Assembly: GCA_027475525.1 (NCBI GenBank)
Contig: JAMWFC010000005.1
Coordinates: 1,054,001-1,118,000, forward strand
Origin: Macrolepiota albuminosa
Lineage: Eukaryota > Basidiomycota > Agaricomycetes > Agaricales > Agaricaceae
DNA length: 64,000 nt
Reading direction: 5' to 3'
Program-made: the position numbers and the translations under genes
Shown here: positions 1 through 10,297 of the stretch, piece by piece
Position numbering within the stretch: position 1 is the first letter of the stretch
Layout of the letters: each line of letters begins with the position of its first letter
Notes under the pieces: model-generated
Seen by the model: only the letters and a program-made list of their open reading frames with translations
Database searches by the model: none
Told to the model about the DNA's origin: nothing

Positions 1-389
1 TACATAAGTAAATGGATTCGTTTCCTACGACTAAGAAGTTAATCCACTTTCGAACAAGGCAAACATACAGCGGAACGTACACTGTTCTCCGCCATCCGCT
101 TCAATTGGCGAACGACTGCGTGGACGGTTGCAGTCTTACCTGTTCCTGGAACACCAGAAATATCTCCAAGACATGCATCAGGCGGTGAAGCAATGTTGAT
201 CTATTAAAGTATGGTACTTACAAACACAGCCGCCGCTCCCTTCTTCCAGCAAATCTCCGACACAACGTAAAATTTTCTCAAATTCCTCTTCCCTACATGG
301 GAGCGCATCAGGGCGACTACCAACGTGCAGAACCTGCATGGAACGGAGCCATGGATCGTCCGGAAGATGCAATCGGTCTTGTCCAGCAA
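1..389 (-). CDS. ORC1: Origin recognition complex subunit 1, AAA+ region (partial)
   Basis: ORC1 is the ATPase subunit of the origin recognition complex and licenses replication origins in the nucleus. Read on the minus strand, three exons can be joined: 222 to about 384, 81-163 and 1-24. The introns are 164-221 and 25-80, both GT..AG. The joined protein has LHVGSRPDALPCREEEFEKI, then [20 protein letters not shown] (Walker A GVPGTGKT), then RQLKRMAENS and ETNPFTYV. This is the signature start of the ORC1 AAA+ module. The rest of the AAA+ domain lies beyond the left edge. The 5' boundary of the exon ending at 222 is uncertain: an open frame runs to 432 and the similarity starts near 370. No N-terminal BAH domain or long acidic linker is recognisable upstream, so this copy may be 5'-truncated or rearranged at the edge of the transposon island. 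Confidence 0.88.
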
Positions 390-432
390 AAGTCATAAAG
401 GAATAAATAGCGAATTTGTTAAAGGTTCTCAA

Positions 433-850
433 TGCTTAAGCGCGTTTCCTGAGCGCAGCTTTAAAATGTGAAGTCGGAGGTAATAAGTAAAGCAAAGAAA
501 GATAGCAACATTATTCACCTGACCTTCACGACGTCACCGACTAAGTAGCGTGACGGCATTGTGACCATATCACACCCTATGGTGTTGATAATTACAAACG
601 GCCACGCACTATCCAAAACTAAAGCACAAGAATCAACGTCTTCTGACCCCTGCAAAAAAGGAAGCACTTGTTGACTGAATCAAATACCTTGAAATTATAG
701 GCCACTCAGTCAGCAAAAAAAACTCTTTGTCCTAAAGTAGAAGTGCTTCTTCCAGATGCTCAACAACAGTCTATCTCATCGTAGCGGCGCACGGTGTGCG
801 CCAATCCCTGACTCATGAAACAATAATTAGTATAAAACAGTTGAAATTTA
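433..850 (-). other. Upstream of ORC1 AAA+ exons, possible further exon
   Basis: This stretch is CpG-containing like the host genes. A short open frame on the minus strand at about 520-655 reads CDMVTMPSRYLVGDVVKV and is followed by a GT-rich donor-like site. It could be an exon of the same gene, but the phrase is not recognised and it lies too close to the AAA+ exons for a normal ORC1 linker. From about 820 the sequence turns AT-rich. Confidence 0.25.
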
Positions 851-1378
851 TTAACAAATAAAATTTAAAAGCAATGCATTGTATTTTGTTCAGCTAGCAT
901 AAAAAAAGAGCAGCATGCTTTTCAGTCAGCTTCCATTGTAAAAGGTTGCAGAGCGTCTTCACTGTCAACCACAGTGTGTTTGATGTGATGAGATTATCTG
1001 AATTTTCTCACAAGAGAAACTTGTGAGATATGCAAGACAGTTGAAAAGGCACTGCTAATTGAAGTTGTGCTATCCTATTATTCAGCAACTAACATGCATT
1101 GTTAGGTAAAAAATGATAAAAAAAAACATGCACCTGAGTTGCAGTTCTGGCAACAAGCAAAAGTTTATCTAAATAAACCAATAGAGCATTCTTGCATCAC
1201 ACTTTGACTGTGCAAAATATAACAGTAGCTTCCACTACCTTGTTTCAGAATTAGAGACAAGCTTTTTAAAAGTCACAATATTGTCATCTGTATGTGTGTA
1301 GGTATCATTAGACAGAATTCAAGCAAGAGCACTTCTAAGTTCACTCGACTTCTGCTTGTCATTGAAAGATGGTATTGG
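851..1378. other. AT-rich stretch, no gene seen
   Basis: AT-rich, CpG-poor DNA at the start of the transposon island. No coding frame, RNA gene or repeat boundary is recognised. Confidence 0.4.
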
Positions 1379-1897
1379 TGTCAGGGGACTCCTCATTTCT
1401 TCCTTCTTTCACTCCCTATTCCTTCACTCTTCTTTCATTCATTTCCTTACTTCTTCTATCATTCTCTCATTTTGCTGTTTCTATTCTCTCAACACTATTT
1501 GTTAGTACTATTCTCAGCCTTTGAGGTGCTCTGGTTCTTTAGCTATCATTCAGACAAGTGTGGGCCCTTCAGCACTGCTTCCAGACTGCTTATATAAGCT
1601 GGAGTTTGCCTTTCTGACTTCCAAAGTCCAGAGTTTTCCTGCCTTGTTTGCACAGTTGTTTGGTTAGTCAATTTTTGAGTTTTTAAGGTTTTGTTGTACT
1701 GTACAGTTGTTTCCCATGCTTCAGAGGCCCCAGAAGCGTCCAACCTGGCATAGGGAATCCCTAGACTTGTTCTCTTTGGATCTCCCTCTGCCAGGTGAGT
1801 AGTTATTATGATATTGTCAGTACATACTCTAATATACTTTGGATCTCCCTCTGCCAGCTGTGTGACTGAGCCACAGCCTCTAGAGGTTGCCCTTACA
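1379..1897 (+). repeat. LTR family C, copy 1 (519 bp)
   Basis: A near-identical block recurs at 35014-35532, also 519 bp in the chosen frame. It starts TGTCAGGGGACTCC, ends GCCCTTACA (TG..CA form) and contains a TATA-like box in CTGCTTATATAAGC near 1585. These are LTR properties: terminal TG/CA, an internal pol II promoter and a multicopy nature. No 5-bp target duplication is visible and no coding region of the parent element is attached. The short open frame at 1292-1597 lies across it and has no protein support. Confidence 0.65.
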
Positions 1898-2000
1898 GTG
1901 AGGAGTTATTTTGATATTGTTACTATATACTTTAATATACTTTGGATCTCTTTCTGCTAGCTGTGTGACTGAGCTATAGCCTCTAGAAGTCACTCTTACA
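1898..2000 (+). repeat. Extra copy of LTR family C 3' end
   Basis: These 103 bases repeat the last 103 bases of the preceding LTR (1795-1897) with several transitions, for example CTTTGGATCTC and GTGTGACTGAGC. It is either a tail of an older LTR into which the first was inserted or a local tandem duplication. The divergence suggests it is not recent. Confidence 0.6.
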
Positions 2001-2446
2001 ATATGTGAGAGTAGGCAAGATTAGGACCTCTTCACTAACAAAGAATTCATGCAGCTTGTGCTACTACTTGATTTAATTGATATTTACTTATATTTAATAG
2101 CTTCTTTATATGAATATACATAATTTTTTTTACTTTAGAGATAATTACAGTTTCAAAACCAACCAAGAGATTTTTCTGCTATAATAGCAGTAAAATATGC
2201 TTTAATAAAATCATGTTCTAAAATTTGACTATTCTGAAATTCTATATAATAGCAACAAAGATGCTTTTTTATTTAAAATTAGAAGTTAATATTATTATTT
2301 ATTAGCCCAATAAAAATATAATATATAGCAACTGAAACTCTCTTCAATAAAGCTGTAATCTAATGAATATAGTGGGAGAAAAATGCAATACACAGCTTAA
2401 AAATAAAACTTGTCATGCTATGATATGTCTGAAGTAATATGTAAAG

Positions 2447-2520
2447 ACAACCTCTGAAGGCTACAGCTCAGTCACATAGCTGGCAAAGGAAGATCTAAAG
2501 CATCAAAGGGAACCTAATAA
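2447..2520 (-). repeat. LTR family C fragment, inverted
   Basis: Reverse complement of the 3' end of LTR family C: the GCCAGCTATGTGACTGAGCTG-like stretch and the AGAGGTTG end can be aligned by eye. It is AT-rich and decayed. Confidence 0.5.
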
Positions 2521-2738
2521 TGACTAAATAATTATAAATACTTATAATTATTTATTTTTAAATCTTGCAATAATAACTGTAATTCTATACTTACACATAT
2601 TTTCTAACCAGTAGCTTTACTTAGCATATTACCTTCTTGACTATATATATGATAGCACTGAAGTGCTCTACAAAACTCAGAACCATCTTTGCAAAGCAAC
2701 TATTAGACATAAGATAACTTTAGAGAACAACATATGGA

Positions 2739-3055
2739 CTGTCAGAGGATTTCTGATATTTTCTCGCTTTTACTCTTTATTTCTTCCTTTTTTTTCATTT
2801 ATTTTCTTTTTTCTTCTTTTATTCTTTAACTTTACTGCTTTTATTCTTTCAATACTATCTATTAATACTACTTTCAGTTTTTAAAGTGCTTTGGTTCTTT
2901 AGCTATTATTCAAACAAGTGTGGCCCCTTCAACACTGCATACAAACTGCTTATATAAGACAGAGTTTGCCTTTTTTAACCTTCAAAATTTAGAGTTTTCC
3001 TGCTTTATTTGTGCAATTGTTTATTTAGGCAATTTTTGACTTTTTTAATGTTTTA
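2739..3055 (+). repeat. LTR family C fragment, decayed
   Basis: Starts TGTCAGAGGATTTC and follows the first 310 or so bases of LTR family C, including GGTTCTTTAGCTATTATTC and the CTGCTTATATAAG TATA-like box near 2945. Many C-to-T and G-to-A differences make it much more AT-rich than the copies at 1379 and 35014. The 3' part is missing. Confidence 0.6.
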
Positions 3056-4610
3056 TTTAAATTGAAAAGATTTAAAATGTTTATTTCAAAAAATAAGTAA
3101 GAATAAATGATAAATTATAACTATATTCTAATTTTAAAAGTAAACAAATAAACTTATAAAAAATATAAGAAGAATAATTTGCTTATAATTATAGTATAAA
3201 ATATATAAATAGATTTGAGCAAAAGTACAAAGCACAAATAAAGTATTTTATATGCAAAGACTGATAACAATAGCTTTAGCCATGCTTGAATAAATAGAAT
3301 CAAATTTAAAATAGCAAAAAAAAATGCAACTGCAAAGGTAAAATATAAAGAGTTTTTTTAAAAAAATTATTTTAAAGTTATAATATTAAAATTAATAAGC
3401 TATGATTTGTGTCTTTGGCATGAATTTTGTAGCTCATTGAAGGCTCTGCTTCTAAACCTCCTCCAACTAAGGCTCTATTCAAATCTCACTTTCAGTTAGG
3501 ACTTCAAGTATATATGTAGAACTTAGTGCTTAATTCTAGCCTCAACCTCAATTTGTTTGGTTAAGGCCTTAGTTTTCACAATTTAGTGCTTAATTCCAGT
3601 TTTTTTCAACTTAAAATATTATTGTTAAGCCAAATAGAAATTCTTTTTGAATTTTTCAGATTTTTTAACCATTTATAAATATCAAAAAAAAAAAAAACTA
3701 ACAATCAGTGTATCAGTAGCCTTTGAATTTTCTCTGATTTTTCAGTAATTTTTCTGGAATTTTTTCAGCATTTTCTACTAATATCTGCTGAAAAACAAAG
3801 CAATTGAATTTTTCTTGGAATTGTTGGATTTTTTGAGCATTTATAAATCTCAAAAAAACTAAAATCAGTGTATCAGTAACTTTTGAATTTCTTTTGAATT
3901 TCTTTTGATTTTTTGGTGATTTTTCTTCGATTTTTCTAGCATTTTATATCAATATTTACTGAAAACCAAACTAAAAAGGCAATTCTTTGTCAGCCTTAAT
4001 CAGAACTGACTAATCACATCATTTAAAAATTTAGATAAAAATATAATATTTTGAAAAATAAAAAGAAGCTAATCAACAATAGACTAGGCTGATTGAAATA
4101 TAATTTAGAATAAAAAAGAGATAATAATAATCTATATAATATTCAATATTTAATGGAGGACATGCATATTCATTTAAGATGCAGAGACCAATACATGCAA
4201 ATTTTATTAAAAAATAAACATAAAAAATAAAGAAAATTTATTTATTGCAAAGATGATAAGTTTTGAAGCTAAAGCTCAACAGAGCATGTGATGCACATGA
4301 CTGCAGCAACTTTAGCAAAACAAAAACTTTTTGTTTGTGTGCAGAAAAGCAAAGCCAAACAATGCACATGATTGTAGCGACTTTGGCAGGACAAAAACTA
4401 TTTGTCAAGATATAATCCTCTTCTTGTTACTTATATAAGAGAGTCAGAGAAAGTTGTTGGTTCAAAATTTATTGCTTGCCATCCTAAGATCAAGTTAGGA
4501 TGAGGCAGTAAACTTAATTCAAAGTAGGCATGAGTATTCAACTTCATGACAGTTCACAACTATTTAACAATATATGTCACTTCAGGACATGCAGAGATTT
4601 CTGGAAAAAC
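3056..4610. other. AT-rich decayed DNA, no gene seen
   Basis: Very AT-rich, with a few internally similar phrases (TTAGTGCTTAATTCYAG at about 3530 and 3585; AATCAGTGTATCAGTARC at about 3705 and 3865). They suggest decayed repeats. No protein or RNA gene is recognised. Confidence 0.4.
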
Positions 4611-5590
4611 ATTGATGACACTTAAATTGAGCTATGTGCACTATCACTAGTACAGCTATTTAGTCAATATTGCTTTGGGCATGCTAAGTGTTTGAGAGAG
4701 TCTTAAACAGGTCTCAGAGAACATGCAAATAGATAGCAAGGGAAGTAGGTGGTTGAAGACATTTATGTAAGGCTTCAAATGTGGCAAGAAAGCACTAAGA
4801 GGCATGGAGAAGAAGTGCTAAGAGGCACTGAAAAGAAGTGCAAAGAGGTGCTAAGTATTAGCACCTAAAATGAGATAATAAAATAAAGAATTGTTTAATA
4901 AATCTAAGCACAATCACCAAGCCATACATAGTTGCAAGGTGCTAAGAGGTCAGAAAGAGAGAAAAAGCTAAGGCAGAGTCTTCTTGCCAACACATTCAAC
5001 TAAAAGAAAATCTGTAATGTGAGATGACCAAAATGGTGGGATACAATTCCTTACTGCCAAGTTGATGATATGCTACTAATAAAAAGTAGGTATTTATACT
5101 AAAAGAAGTTAGCTGTCACTAAGAGGCTAAACATCACCAAAGGGCAGTGAACTGATAAGAATATAAGTAGATATCATGAATTAAACTATATAATAAAAGA
5201 TCTATAATCATGCTGTCTATCTAAGTCAGCAAGGTGCTAAGTGGTGTTAGGTGCTAAGATGAAACTCTCAGCTGGCCTGTCATAAAAATACTTTATCATT
5301 TTGGCCTGTAAGCACTGATTGACTGATGCTAACTGTACTGTGAAGTCATTGGATATAACTGTCAAGGGGCCTTGCCATTGGATGAGGTGTAGCAAGATGT
5401 CTAGTAGCACTAAGCATAGGTGATTCCATAAAAAGTGGTCTCAGACTACTAATTGGAGGCTCTAGCTGTGCAAAAATTAGCTCCTGAAGTGCTAGGATGT
5501 GCTGCTCTCAGTGGTACCAATGCACTAAGATGAGATACTTGAATTAGTGCTGTCTGCAGACATCTATAATGAGTGCTCATTATCTTCTTC
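4611..5590 (-). repeat. Gypsy LTR family B (approximate ends)
   Basis: The block shares ordered phrases with 44490-45480: TTTGGGCATGCTAAGTG, the AGTCTTAAACAGGTCTC class, GGTGCTAAGAGG, CATAAAAAGTGGTC. More distantly it resembles the family A LTRs at 27431, 41537 and 48212. The orientation matches the minus-strand copies of those families. Ends are judged by eye. No internal coding region is attached and no target duplication was found. Confidence 0.55.
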
Positions 5591-5776
5591 CAACTGAAGT
5601 CTTGACTGTTTTCAGTCACTTCTCCAGAGGGCCACTAGTCTTGAGGTTGGCAATTGAACAAGTGGTTGTCAAGGTGAGGAATGAAGGTGCTAAGGTGTGC
5701 TAGATGTTGGAAATGTCAGCAAGGTATAATAGACACTAAATTTGTCAGAAACCTGGCAGCCAGCATATAAAAAGAA
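5591..5776. other. Flank of chromovirus with target site AAGAA
   Basis: Short AT-rich flank. Its last five bases (5772-5776, AAGAA) are repeated exactly at 16754-16758 on the far side of the chromovirus and are its target site duplication. Confidence 0.7.
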
Positions 5777-6571
5777 TGTCAGGTTCCGCTGAGTCGGGAG
5801 CTTTCCGGGAAAGCAGTCGCCCTTACAATGCGGACTTGACCTACGGATACTCGGGTGTCTGGAACTTCGGGGCTAGAACTCCGGGGTTCAAGACGTGGAC
5901 AGGGAAATCCTGGGAGAGAGGACTTAGTTCGGGTGGGGATTGAGTCGTGAACCGGAGGTTCTAAGACAAGACCAAGTTAGTAAGTTAAAGTCGCGAAGTG
6001 CGTACCAGTCTTAAAGCACGCGATTATCCAAGTGTGCCAGTCAAGCGTGCCAGTCAATGCGTACCAGTCAAATAGAGGGCATACAACAATCCAAGTGATG
6101 CAAAGTAACAGTGTATGTAATATCAAGATTAGCGAATACAACAGGGAACTACGCTATAAGTACTACGGGACCGGGTCTCGGGGTTCCGGGGTGTCTGGGA
6201 TGGGTTCTGGGAGTCATTGAGTAGTGGCAGGGACTGTATACCTGGATCGCGCGTGTGGAGCGTGCGATCAATTGGTGTGGAGGGGGTTGTGATGCGTGAT
6301 GCATGAGGGACTGTATACCTGGATCGCGCGTGTGGAGCGTGCGATCAATTGGTGTGGAGGGGGTTGTGATGCGTGATGCATGATGGCCGGGAGCGAGTCA
6401 GTGATCCGATCGTTGATCGGGGCTGGTGGCGGCTGATGGCGGTCCTTGATGCGCGTGATGGCGGTGTCGGCGGTCGTGATGGCAGGGCGTGTCCTGTGGG
6501 GTCGGAGGGAGGGTCCTGGATGGTATTCCGGGGATGTCCCAGGGTGGGCCCAGAGGGGAGGGGTCGTGACA
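5777..6571 (-). repeat. 3' LTR of the chromovirus (795 bp)
   Basis: Left-hand LTR, matching 16024-16753 and the solo LTRs at 25138 and 38795. It contains a 77-bp tandem duplication (6229-6383) that the right LTR lacks. Without it the LTR would be 718 bp. It also lacks a stretch of about 40 bases found in the 5' LTR near 16180. Confidence 0.93.
6229..6383. repeat. 77-bp tandem duplication A (in 3' LTR)
   Basis: Positions 6229-6306 equal positions 6306-6383 exactly at an offset of 77 (the match run is 78). The unit starts GGGACTGTATACCTGG. It is absent from the other three LTR copies of the family. Confidence 0.95.
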
Positions 6572-6590
6572 TCACCCTCCCTCAGCGCCG
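6572..6590 (-). promoter_or_regulatory. Polypurine tract of the chromovirus
   Basis: Reading the minus strand into the 3' LTR gives GAGGGAGGGTGA immediately before TGTCACGACC. A purine-only run abutting the 3' LTR is the usual plus-strand primer of reverse transcription. It independently confirms that the element runs on the minus strand. Confidence 0.75.
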
Positions 6591-6699
6591 AGACCCTCCG
6601 AGGCGCGCGTAGCTGGTGGTTCGGACCGGGGTTCAACCGTGGAATCTGGCACCTGACTCGCCATATATCAAAAAAAAAATTTTACCGTCAAGTTCAAAC

Positions 6700-8424
6700 A
6701 TGTCGCGTACGCCAACCCATTCCCCGACGCCCCCCCAAACTAACGAGGTCGCACCCCTCATGGCCTGGGAGGCCCGGGATGCGCGGTACCGAGCGCGCCT
6801 GGACTGGGAGCGTGTGGCAGCTCTTGTGCGACAACGTGAGTGCTTCCCGCGCTGCCCGTTTGTCGTTACTAACCTTCCCTTTTCAGAACAACACATCATT
6901 ACTGCCCCGGAGGCGGGTCCCAGCCGGCTCCCGGAGCCTGTCCCTGGTGCAGGTCCCGGGGGTCCTTCAGGTGCCAGTTGTCCCGTGCCCACTTTTGCGT
7001 GGATGACCGTGCGTCCCCCCCGTCCCCCTCCCCCTCCTTGCCCTAGACTGGTTGCCCCTCGTTTCCGTCGCTCTGGGATGGTGGTGAGGGCCATTTCTGA
7101 GGTCCTGGAGGCCCAGCGCGTTGAGTGGGCCAGCGCATCGCAGGAGGCCTTCGAGGGGGCGCTAGTGAGGCCCCAGGGCCTGCCTCCCCATGCCTGGTGT
7201 ATCAGCAACAGGCCGGTAAGCAGCTTTGTACCTCTGGTCCCGTGGCTAATCCTTCCTAGTGTCTCCACTGTGCGCGTCGCTTGGTGATGTGCTTGTTTGA
7301 GGTCCCGTCCGCCTCGTCCCAGCGCGACACTTCCATGTGCGAGGCCTGTCACCTCAATCATGAGCAGTGTTCTGTTTTGGCCCTCTAGAGGGCATATTGC
7401 GTTTTGCGGGAGCAAGGTTGGCCGTTGGGGGGAATCACTCGGAGGATGGGGGTGGAGGAGAGGGATTGGGTCGTGGAGGCGGCGGCGGTTCAGGAGGAGG
7501 TGCCGGGGGAGGCCCCTGGGGGTGGGGTGGGAGGGCGGGGGTTTGTCCAGGTGGGCGGCTGAGGCCGGCCCGTGGTCTTGATCACACGCCGGGTGACCCA
7601 GTCCGGCGTCCCAGGGCAGGAGCAATTTGAGGGGTGCCCAGACAAGGGAAAACGGCGGGCATCGCCTAGCCCTTTCCCGGGGCCCTCCAAGAGGGTGCGC
7701 TTGCCCCTGGAGACCTCATCTCCGGTCTCCCCCCCGCACCTATTCCCAGCAACATTCTCCCCCCTGTCTGGGGGACTCCAAGCTGGCAAAGTCGGGGCCC
7801 TGCAGGAGCGGGGGCAGGGGGGCCACGGGAAGGAGGCGAGGAAGGAGGCGGCAGCTGGGCAGGGTCTGGAGGAGGGCCAGGAGGTGATGATCCGGGACCT
7901 GGAGGAGGCCAGGGTCGCCCAGGGGGAAGCGGAAGCTGAGTTGGAGGCTCTGAGGGCGAGGCTTGGGCAAGGAGTGGGGTTCCCAGGGAGCGAGGGGTTG
8001 GCGGAGGCTCTGTGCCAGGACGTGGTGGTGGCCCGCATGGCCTCGTTAAGTGGGTTTTCTTCTTCTCAGACTTGGTCCCTTACTGACATTCCTAGGCTGG
8101 GCCTGAGAGCACCGCTTGCTCTTGAACGGGGCGGCCGCAGCACTCGCGGCGCTGCAAGAGGGGCAGCGCCCTGAGGTGACGACCCCCGGAGTGGAGCGGG
8201 GCCTCGATTTGCTGGGGCGAGTGGTAGCGGCACACCGGGGGAAGAACATGCCTGCCCCCAGTTCCTGGTTCGAAAGAGTCCTGGACGAGGGTGAGGCTCT
8301 CCCGTCCTGGGAGCAGTTGGCGGAGGAAGTCTTGCAGGAGCACGGTCCGGAGGGAATGGGGGAGGCCTTCCAGGGCTGGCCGAGGAGGGGGGAGGGTGAG
8401 GGTAGTTCGGGGCCCCAGCTCTAG
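6700..8424 (+). pseudogene. Spliced antisense gene inside the chromovirus
   Basis: Function unknown. The frame is opposite to pol, between the pol end and the 3' LTR. ATG is at 6700. Exons 6700-6835, 6887-7215, 7260-8049 and 8108-8424 keep phase throughout and total 524 codons including the stop. Intron 1 has GTGAGT, a TTACTAACC branch site and TTTCAG. Intron 2 has GTAAGC..CTAAT..TAG. The third is less certain. The protein has a Pro/Arg-rich N-terminus, then a cysteine cluster opening exon 3 (CLHC, then MCEACHLNHEQCSVL, a possible zinc-binding module). It continues with a Pro/Ser/Lys/Arg stretch, a Glu/Ala/Leu-rich likely coiled coil (about 7860-7970) and an acidic C-terminus. Two in-frame stops (TAG 7386-7388 and TGA 7560-7562) interrupt this copy. 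The spliced open structure over 1.7 kb argues for a real gene carried by the element. It may be an accessory protein or a captured host gene. Confidence 0.65.
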
Positions 8425-8747
8425 GAGCTCCCTTTTCTTGCTGTCGCCTGTTTCGGGGTCCGTAGTTGTAGTATAGTGTATTTCTATAAAAAATGTATAT
8501 ACTTGGTTGTCCCGAATCAGTGAGAAGTACGAGTAAGGGGGCGAAGAAACCAAACAAAACCGGAAGAATGTCTTGCCCAGACTCCGGGATATTACTACGA
8601 AAAGGTACTAAAAAAAAGGAGTAAGATCCAGAAAGGGAAGGTAGAAAGTATACATGGGAGTTGAATCCCTACTGAGCCCAGAGGCGGGAGTTACGCCCAC
8701 TACTGCCGTCTGTGAGTCCTGCACCCGGGAAGGTCGTTTCCCAGGTG
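8425..8747. other. Spacer between antisense gene and pol 3' end
   Basis: It lies between the antisense gene stop (8424) and the end of the chromodomain reading on the opposite strand (about 8748). An ATAAAA stretch at about 8486 follows the antisense gene and could be its polyadenylation region. No other feature is seen. Confidence 0.4.
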
Positions 8748-10297
8748 CCGTTGTTAAAAGTCCTGGAGTTTGTTGAGGGCGCCTTTGAGGTTTTGACGCA
8801 GTTCCCAAGTGTCGTCTTCTGGGCCGTATCCCTTCCACCGTACAAGGAAGTGGGGTCATCCATGAATGTTTCGGGAGTCGAGGATGTCTTCAACTTCGTA
8901 GTGGTACTCGTCCTCGACCTCGACCGGGGGAGGGGGCTCGGGGCATCGCTCGGGGAAGGGATCCGGGAGGTGTTGTTCCAGGAGGTGGACGTGGAATACC
9001 AGGTGCAGACCTTTTAGTCCTGGGGGAAGCTCGATCTTGTAGGCGTGAGATGAGACCTTCTTCAGTATTTTGAACGGGCCGAGGCGCTTGTGATTGAGTT
9101 TTGGGGAGGGCCAGCGGGTGCGGAGGTGTCGTCGATCTAACCATATCTTTGTCCCGGGGGTCCAGTCGGGGGTGTCTTCTCGTTTCCGGTCAGCGTATTT
9201 CATGTAGGCCTGGTTTGCGGTGTCGATCTCTTCCCAGAGAAACTTGTGAAGGGATTGGAGATCCTGGGCGACCTCGTGGGTGGCATGCGACGGGATGTCC
9301 CGGAGCGAGAGTGTCAGTCGGGGGTGGTATCCCTTGTTGGCAAAGAAGGGGGATACCCCAGTGGCAGAGTGCGGCGTGTTGTTGTAGGTGAACTCGGCCA
9401 GGAGGAGCTCGGCACGCCAGTCGTCCTGCAAGTAGTTGACGTACAGTCGGAGGTATTGTTCGAGAGACTGGTTGACCCTTTCGGTTTGGCTGTCGGTTTT
9501 GGGGTGGTAGGCGGTAGAGAGGTTAGTCTTTACTTCAAGTGCCTTACACAGGGAAGTCCAAAACTTGGACACGAAGAGAGGGCCACGGTCAGAGACGATG
9601 TCGTCCAGGAGTCCATGTTTGGCGAAGACGTGCTCGAGGAACAGCCGGGCGAAGTCCGGAGTGGTGTCTGTGGTGTGGCAGGGTAGGAAGATGCTCTGTT
9701 TGGTTAGCCTGCACACAACGACGAGAATGGCATCGAACCCTTCAGAGTGGTGTGGCAGGGTAGGAAGATGCTCTGTTTGGTTAGCCTGCACACAACGACG
9801 AGAATGGCATCGAACCCTTCAGATTCTGGGAGTTCGACGATGTGGTCCAGGGATATGGAGGACCAGGGGCGTCGTCCGACTGGCAGGGGTTTCAGGAGTC
9901 CATATGGTCGGTGTCGGGGGACCTTGGCCCGGAGGCAGGGTTCACATGATCGAATGTAGCGGGTCACGTCCTTCTTCAACCCTGGCCAAAAGTAAGTCTG
10001 GGAGATCAGCTGGAGAGTCTTACGTATTCCAGGGTGTCCCCGGAGCTTGTGATCGTGGTGTTGATGGAGGACGTCGTAGCGGAGTCGGGCGTGATTTGGG
10101 ATGTAGATGTGGCCATCCTGGAGGAGGAGTTTCTCGTCGGGGAACAGGGAGAAGACGGAGTCGTGGTCGGTCCTGTCAGGGGGGTTGTGGGGGTTGTGGT
10201 CAGTGAAGTACTTGTCCCAGGGGGCGCAGCGGATCTGGCTCAGGGTCCCTTCGTTGTTTAAGGTTAGTACGGCATTCAGATGTTCAGGAGAGATCAC
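8748..10297 (-). pseudogene. Chromovirus integrase with C-terminal chromodomain
   Basis: Integrase inserts the cDNA into the host genome, and a chromodomain directs chromoviruses to particular chromatin. On the minus strand the zinc-binding H..H..C..C region reads LHQHHDHKLRGHPGIRKTLQ then CEPCLRAK. The core has the catalytic positions: D in SISLDHIVELP, D in [11 protein letters not shown] and E in [15 protein letters not shown]. The GPF/Y-type module [10 protein letters not shown] is followed by EVEDILDSR and, after a TGA at 8856-8858, by [16 protein letters not shown], the chromodomain core. That TGA is CGA with C changed to T. The core is also broken by 77-bp duplication B (9670-9823), which shifts the frame; deleting one unit reconnects LPCHTT to [10 protein letters not shown]. 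The family's usual VVVDRLTK reads VVVCRLTK here, at a conserved but non-catalytic site. Confidence 0.9.
9670..9823. repeat. 77-bp tandem duplication B (in integrase)
   Basis: Positions 9670-9746 equal 9747-9823 exactly, with mismatches immediately outside. The unit contains GATGCTCTGTTTGGTTAGCC. As 77 is not a multiple of three, it splits the integrase frame. Confidence 0.96.

Noticed and set aside
6633..7625. 330-codon minus-strand open frame
   Set aside because: It lies antisense to the spliced gene at 6700-8424 in GC-rich DNA, has no recognisable domain and is likely a shadow frame. The plus strand has introns with branch sites, which the minus frame cannot explain.
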